Assembly: GCA_013042125.1 (NCBI GenBank)
Contig: JABDQS010000075.1
Span: 1-9,498 of the forward strand
Direction of reading: 5' to 3'
Length of the DNA stretch: 9,498 nucleotides
Source of the DNA: Eudoraea sp.
GTDB taxonomy: Bacteria; Bacteroidota; Bacteroidia; Flavobacteriales; Flavobacteriaceae
The position numbers were made by a program, and so were the translations under genes. The first letter of the stretch is position 1; each line of letters begins with the position of its first letter. A model generated the notes under the pieces. It was not told the DNA's origin and did no database searches. It saw only the letters and a program-made list of their open reading frames with translations. Below are positions 7,762-9,498 of the stretch, piece by piece.

Positions 7762-9168
7762 ATGCTCATTACCGCTATTAATCTTGTCTATCTTATTGGA
7801 GCTACCTCATTTGTTATTGGTTTAAAACAAATGAGCTCACCAGATACAGCTCGCAAAGGTAATGTCCTGGCGACCTTTGGAATGGTGATTGCCATTTTGG
7901 CAACCTTGTTTATACCAATTACAGACGCTCCCAACAATTATCTCTGGATCTTCGGAGCCATGATTCTTGGAGGTATAATTGGCTATATCAGCGCCGTAAA
8001 AATTGAGATGACTGCGATGCCCCAAATGGTCTCTGTTTTCAATGGTCTGGGGGGTGCCTGTGCAGCTGTCCTTGCATCTACTGAATTGACACAGTATGCT
8101 AATGGAGCTACAATTCTGAATAAAGGACAATTGCTAATTTTACTGATAACACTACTGATCGGGGCCATTGCCTTTACAGGGAGTATGTTGGCCTATGCCA
8201 AATTACAGGGACTGGTAAAAGATCGCCATGTAACCTTTCCCAAACACAATATTGTAAACCTCATCTTACTGGGAGCCTTGTTGGCCATGAGTGTATTTGT
8301 CTACCTCAATATGGGCGATCCAACACTTTGGTATATCGTTTTGGTATTAGTACTAGCTCTCCTTTATGGATTCTCATTTGTGGCACCTATTGGGGGAGCA
8401 GACATGCCGGTAGTTATCTCACTGCTAAATGCCTTTACTGGTCTTTCGGCAGCTGCGGCCGGACTTATCTACGACAATAAAATCATGTTGGTGGGTGGAA
8501 TACTAGTAGGGTCTGCCGGGATCATCCTTACCGTTCTTATGTGTGAAGCCATGAACCGTTCGCTGCTCAATGTGCTAATAGGCGGATTTGGGGATAACAA
8601 TCACAAAGCAGAAGACAATGGAGATAAACAATTAGCAAAAGAAATAACCTATACTGATCTGGCCATTCAGCTCTACTATTCTGAAACTGTACTTATTGTA
8701 CCCGGCTATGGATTGGCAGTAGCACAGGCACAAAAAGTAGTAAAAAGACTAGATAACCTACTTTCAGCCAATGGCGTAGATGTAAAATATGCCATTCATC
8801 CCGTGGCCGGCAGAATGCCCGGGCATATGAATGTGCTGTTGGCTGAAGCAGATATCCCATATCCCAAATTACTGGATATGGAAGATGCCAATGAAGCATT
8901 ACCCAATACAGATATGGTTCTTGTGATAGGTGCCAATGATGTAGTGAATCCTGCGGCCTATGATGACCCCGCAAGTCCTGTCTATGGTATGCCGGTTATC
9001 AATGTGTGGGAAGCTAAGAATGTAGTGGTCATGAAACGGAGTATGAATCCGGGATATGCCGGTATTCAAAATCAGCTGTTCTTCCACCATAAGACCAAAA
9101 TGCTCTTTGGCGACGCAAAATCCACGCTCGAGCAACTCAATGATGAGGTAAAAATACTGGATACTTAA
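7762..9168 (+). CDS. pntB: NAD(P) transhydrogenase subunit beta (membrane domain II and NADP-binding domain III)
   Basis: Beta subunit of the proton-translocating transhydrogenase: an N-terminal membrane half forming most of the proton channel and a C-terminal cytosolic half binding NADP(H). The 468 residues match the usual length. Hydrophobic helices cover about 3-22, 35-54, 60-80, 87-106, 123-147, 163-183, 188-209, 213-235 and 240-263. Channel-family motifs include EMTAMPQMVSVFNGLGG (82-98) and GGADMPVVISLLNAFTGLSA (211-230). Domain III carries the NADP-binding sequence PGYGLAVAQAQ (314-324), HPVAGRMPGHMNVLLAEA (346-363), GANDVVNPAA (390-399) and KRSMNPGYAG (425-434), all expected. The position of E. 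coli beta His91 appears to be Asn94. The start is one base after the alpha-2 stop. It is the last gene of the operon; the next gene is convergent, 30 bases away. Confidence 0.96.
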   Translation: MLITAINLVYLIGATSFVIGLKQMSSPDTARKGNVLATFGMVIAILATLFIPITDAPNNYLWIFGAMILGGIIGYISAVKIEMTAMPQMVSVFNGLGGACAAVLASTELTQYANGATILNKGQLLILLITLLIGAIAFTGSMLAYAKLQGLVKDRHVTFPKHNIVNLILLGALLAMSVFVYLNMGDPTLWYIVLVLVLALLYGFSFVAPIGGADMPVVISLLNAFTGLSAAAAGLIYDNKIMLVGGILVGSAGIILTVLMCEAMNRSLLNVLIGGFGDNNHKAEDNGDKQLAKEITYTDLAIQLYYSETVLIVPGYGLAVAQAQKVVKRLDNLLSANGVDVKYAIHPVAGRMPGHMNVLLAEADIPYPKLLDMEDANEALPNTDMVLVIGANDVVNPAAYDDPASPVYGMPVINVWEAKNVVVMKRSMNPGYAGIQNQLFFHHKTKMLFGDAKSTLEQLNDEVKILDT

Positions 9169-9198
9169 ACTACAAAGCTTTGACAGCCTTAATTATTG

Positions 9199-9498
9199 TT
9201 AGGTGCGCTTCAGATCAAAAATATCTTTTCTGCGATCCCGGAGGTTTCGCACTGCCCCAAACTGATTTAGTTCTCTCAGCAGATCAATATCTACATCAGC
9301 GATCAGTATCATTTCAGTGTTCGGAGTAGCTTCTGCTTTGATGCCATTGGTAGGAAAGGAAAAATCGCAAGGCGTAAATACCATAGATTGGGCAAATTGT
9401 ATGTCCATATTATGTACATTAGGTAAATTCCCCACACTCCCGGCTATGGCCACATAACATTCATTCTCAATGGCCCTTGCCTGGGCACAATGACGCAC
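9199..9498 (-). CDS. Carbon-nitrogen hydrolase (nitrilase superfamily), partial; C-terminal end only
   Basis: The last 99 codons of a gene that runs out of the right edge of the window. The visible start RHCAQARAIENECYVAIAGS, followed by VGNLPNVHNMD, matches the region after the catalytic Cys in nitrilase-superfamily amidases, where RAIEN-YV is a hallmark. TPCDFSFPTNGIKAEATPN and VRNLRDRRKDIF near the end resemble the subgroup in which a GNAT acetyltransferase domain is fused ahead of the hydrolase (B. subtilis YhcX type, about 500 residues). The Glu-Lys-Cys catalytic triad lies outside the window, so activity and the fusion cannot be confirmed here. The GTG at the very edge is an internal Val codon, not a start. 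It converges on the transhydrogenase operon and no shared transcription is expected. Confidence 0.85.
   Translation of the reverse strand: MRHCAQARAIENECYVAIAGSVGNLPNVHNMDIQFAQSMVFTPCDFSFPTNGIKAEATPNTEMILIADVDIDLLRELNQFGAVRNLRDRRKDIFDLKRT

Noticed and set aside
9173..9182. Perfect palindrome CAAAGCTTTG between the transhydrogenase and hydrolase genes
   Set aside because: No loop, no flanking T-run, and a 10-base palindrome is not rare enough to infer a terminator or operator.

Overview
The window is ordinary-looking chromosomal DNA from a member of the Bacteroidota, most likely a marine-type flavobacterium. This is inferred from moderate-to-low GC, A-rich translation starts that mostly lack a Shine-Dalgarno motif, and protein variants I associate with that group (split three-subunit transhydrogenase, Flavobacteria-style NDH-2, RND lipoprotein adaptor). 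Genus cannot be told from the sequence. No mobile element, RNA gene, CRISPR array or sign of recent transfer was seen.

Layout. (1) Positions 3-4877, plus strand: the end of an RND efflux operon. It holds a periplasmic adaptor lipoprotein whose start lies before the window, a 1085-residue inner-membrane RND permease, a 101-residue protein with a PII/ferredoxin-like pattern, and a 61-residue two-helix membrane protein of the DUF2892 (YgaP-like transmembrane) type. An outer-membrane TolC-like gene would be expected upstream, outside the window. (2) Positions 4915-6192, minus strand: a type II NADH dehydrogenase, convergent with the efflux operon (37 bases apart). (3) Positions 6193-6350: a 158-base divergent control region. 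(4) Positions 6351-9168, plus strand: the proton-translocating NAD(P) transhydrogenase as three genes, alpha-1 (NAD-binding), alpha-2 (membrane) and beta (membrane plus NADP-binding). (5) Positions 9199-9498, minus strand: the C-terminal end of a carbon-nitrogen hydrolase, probably the GNAT-nitrilase fusion type, running out of the window.

How the parts work together. The NADH dehydrogenase and the transhydrogenase are divergently transcribed from one short region. One oxidises NADH to quinone without pumping protons; the other spends proton-motive force to make NADPH from NADH. Together they look like a nicotinamide redox-balance locus. The efflux operon is also proton-driven. Its two small 3' genes are the least understood part of the window: a PII-like protein and a DUF2892 protein beside an RND permease suggest a regulated or accessory-assisted pump with unknown substrate. 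I did not find a clearly novel system; the efflux operon with its accessory genes is the best candidate for follow-up.
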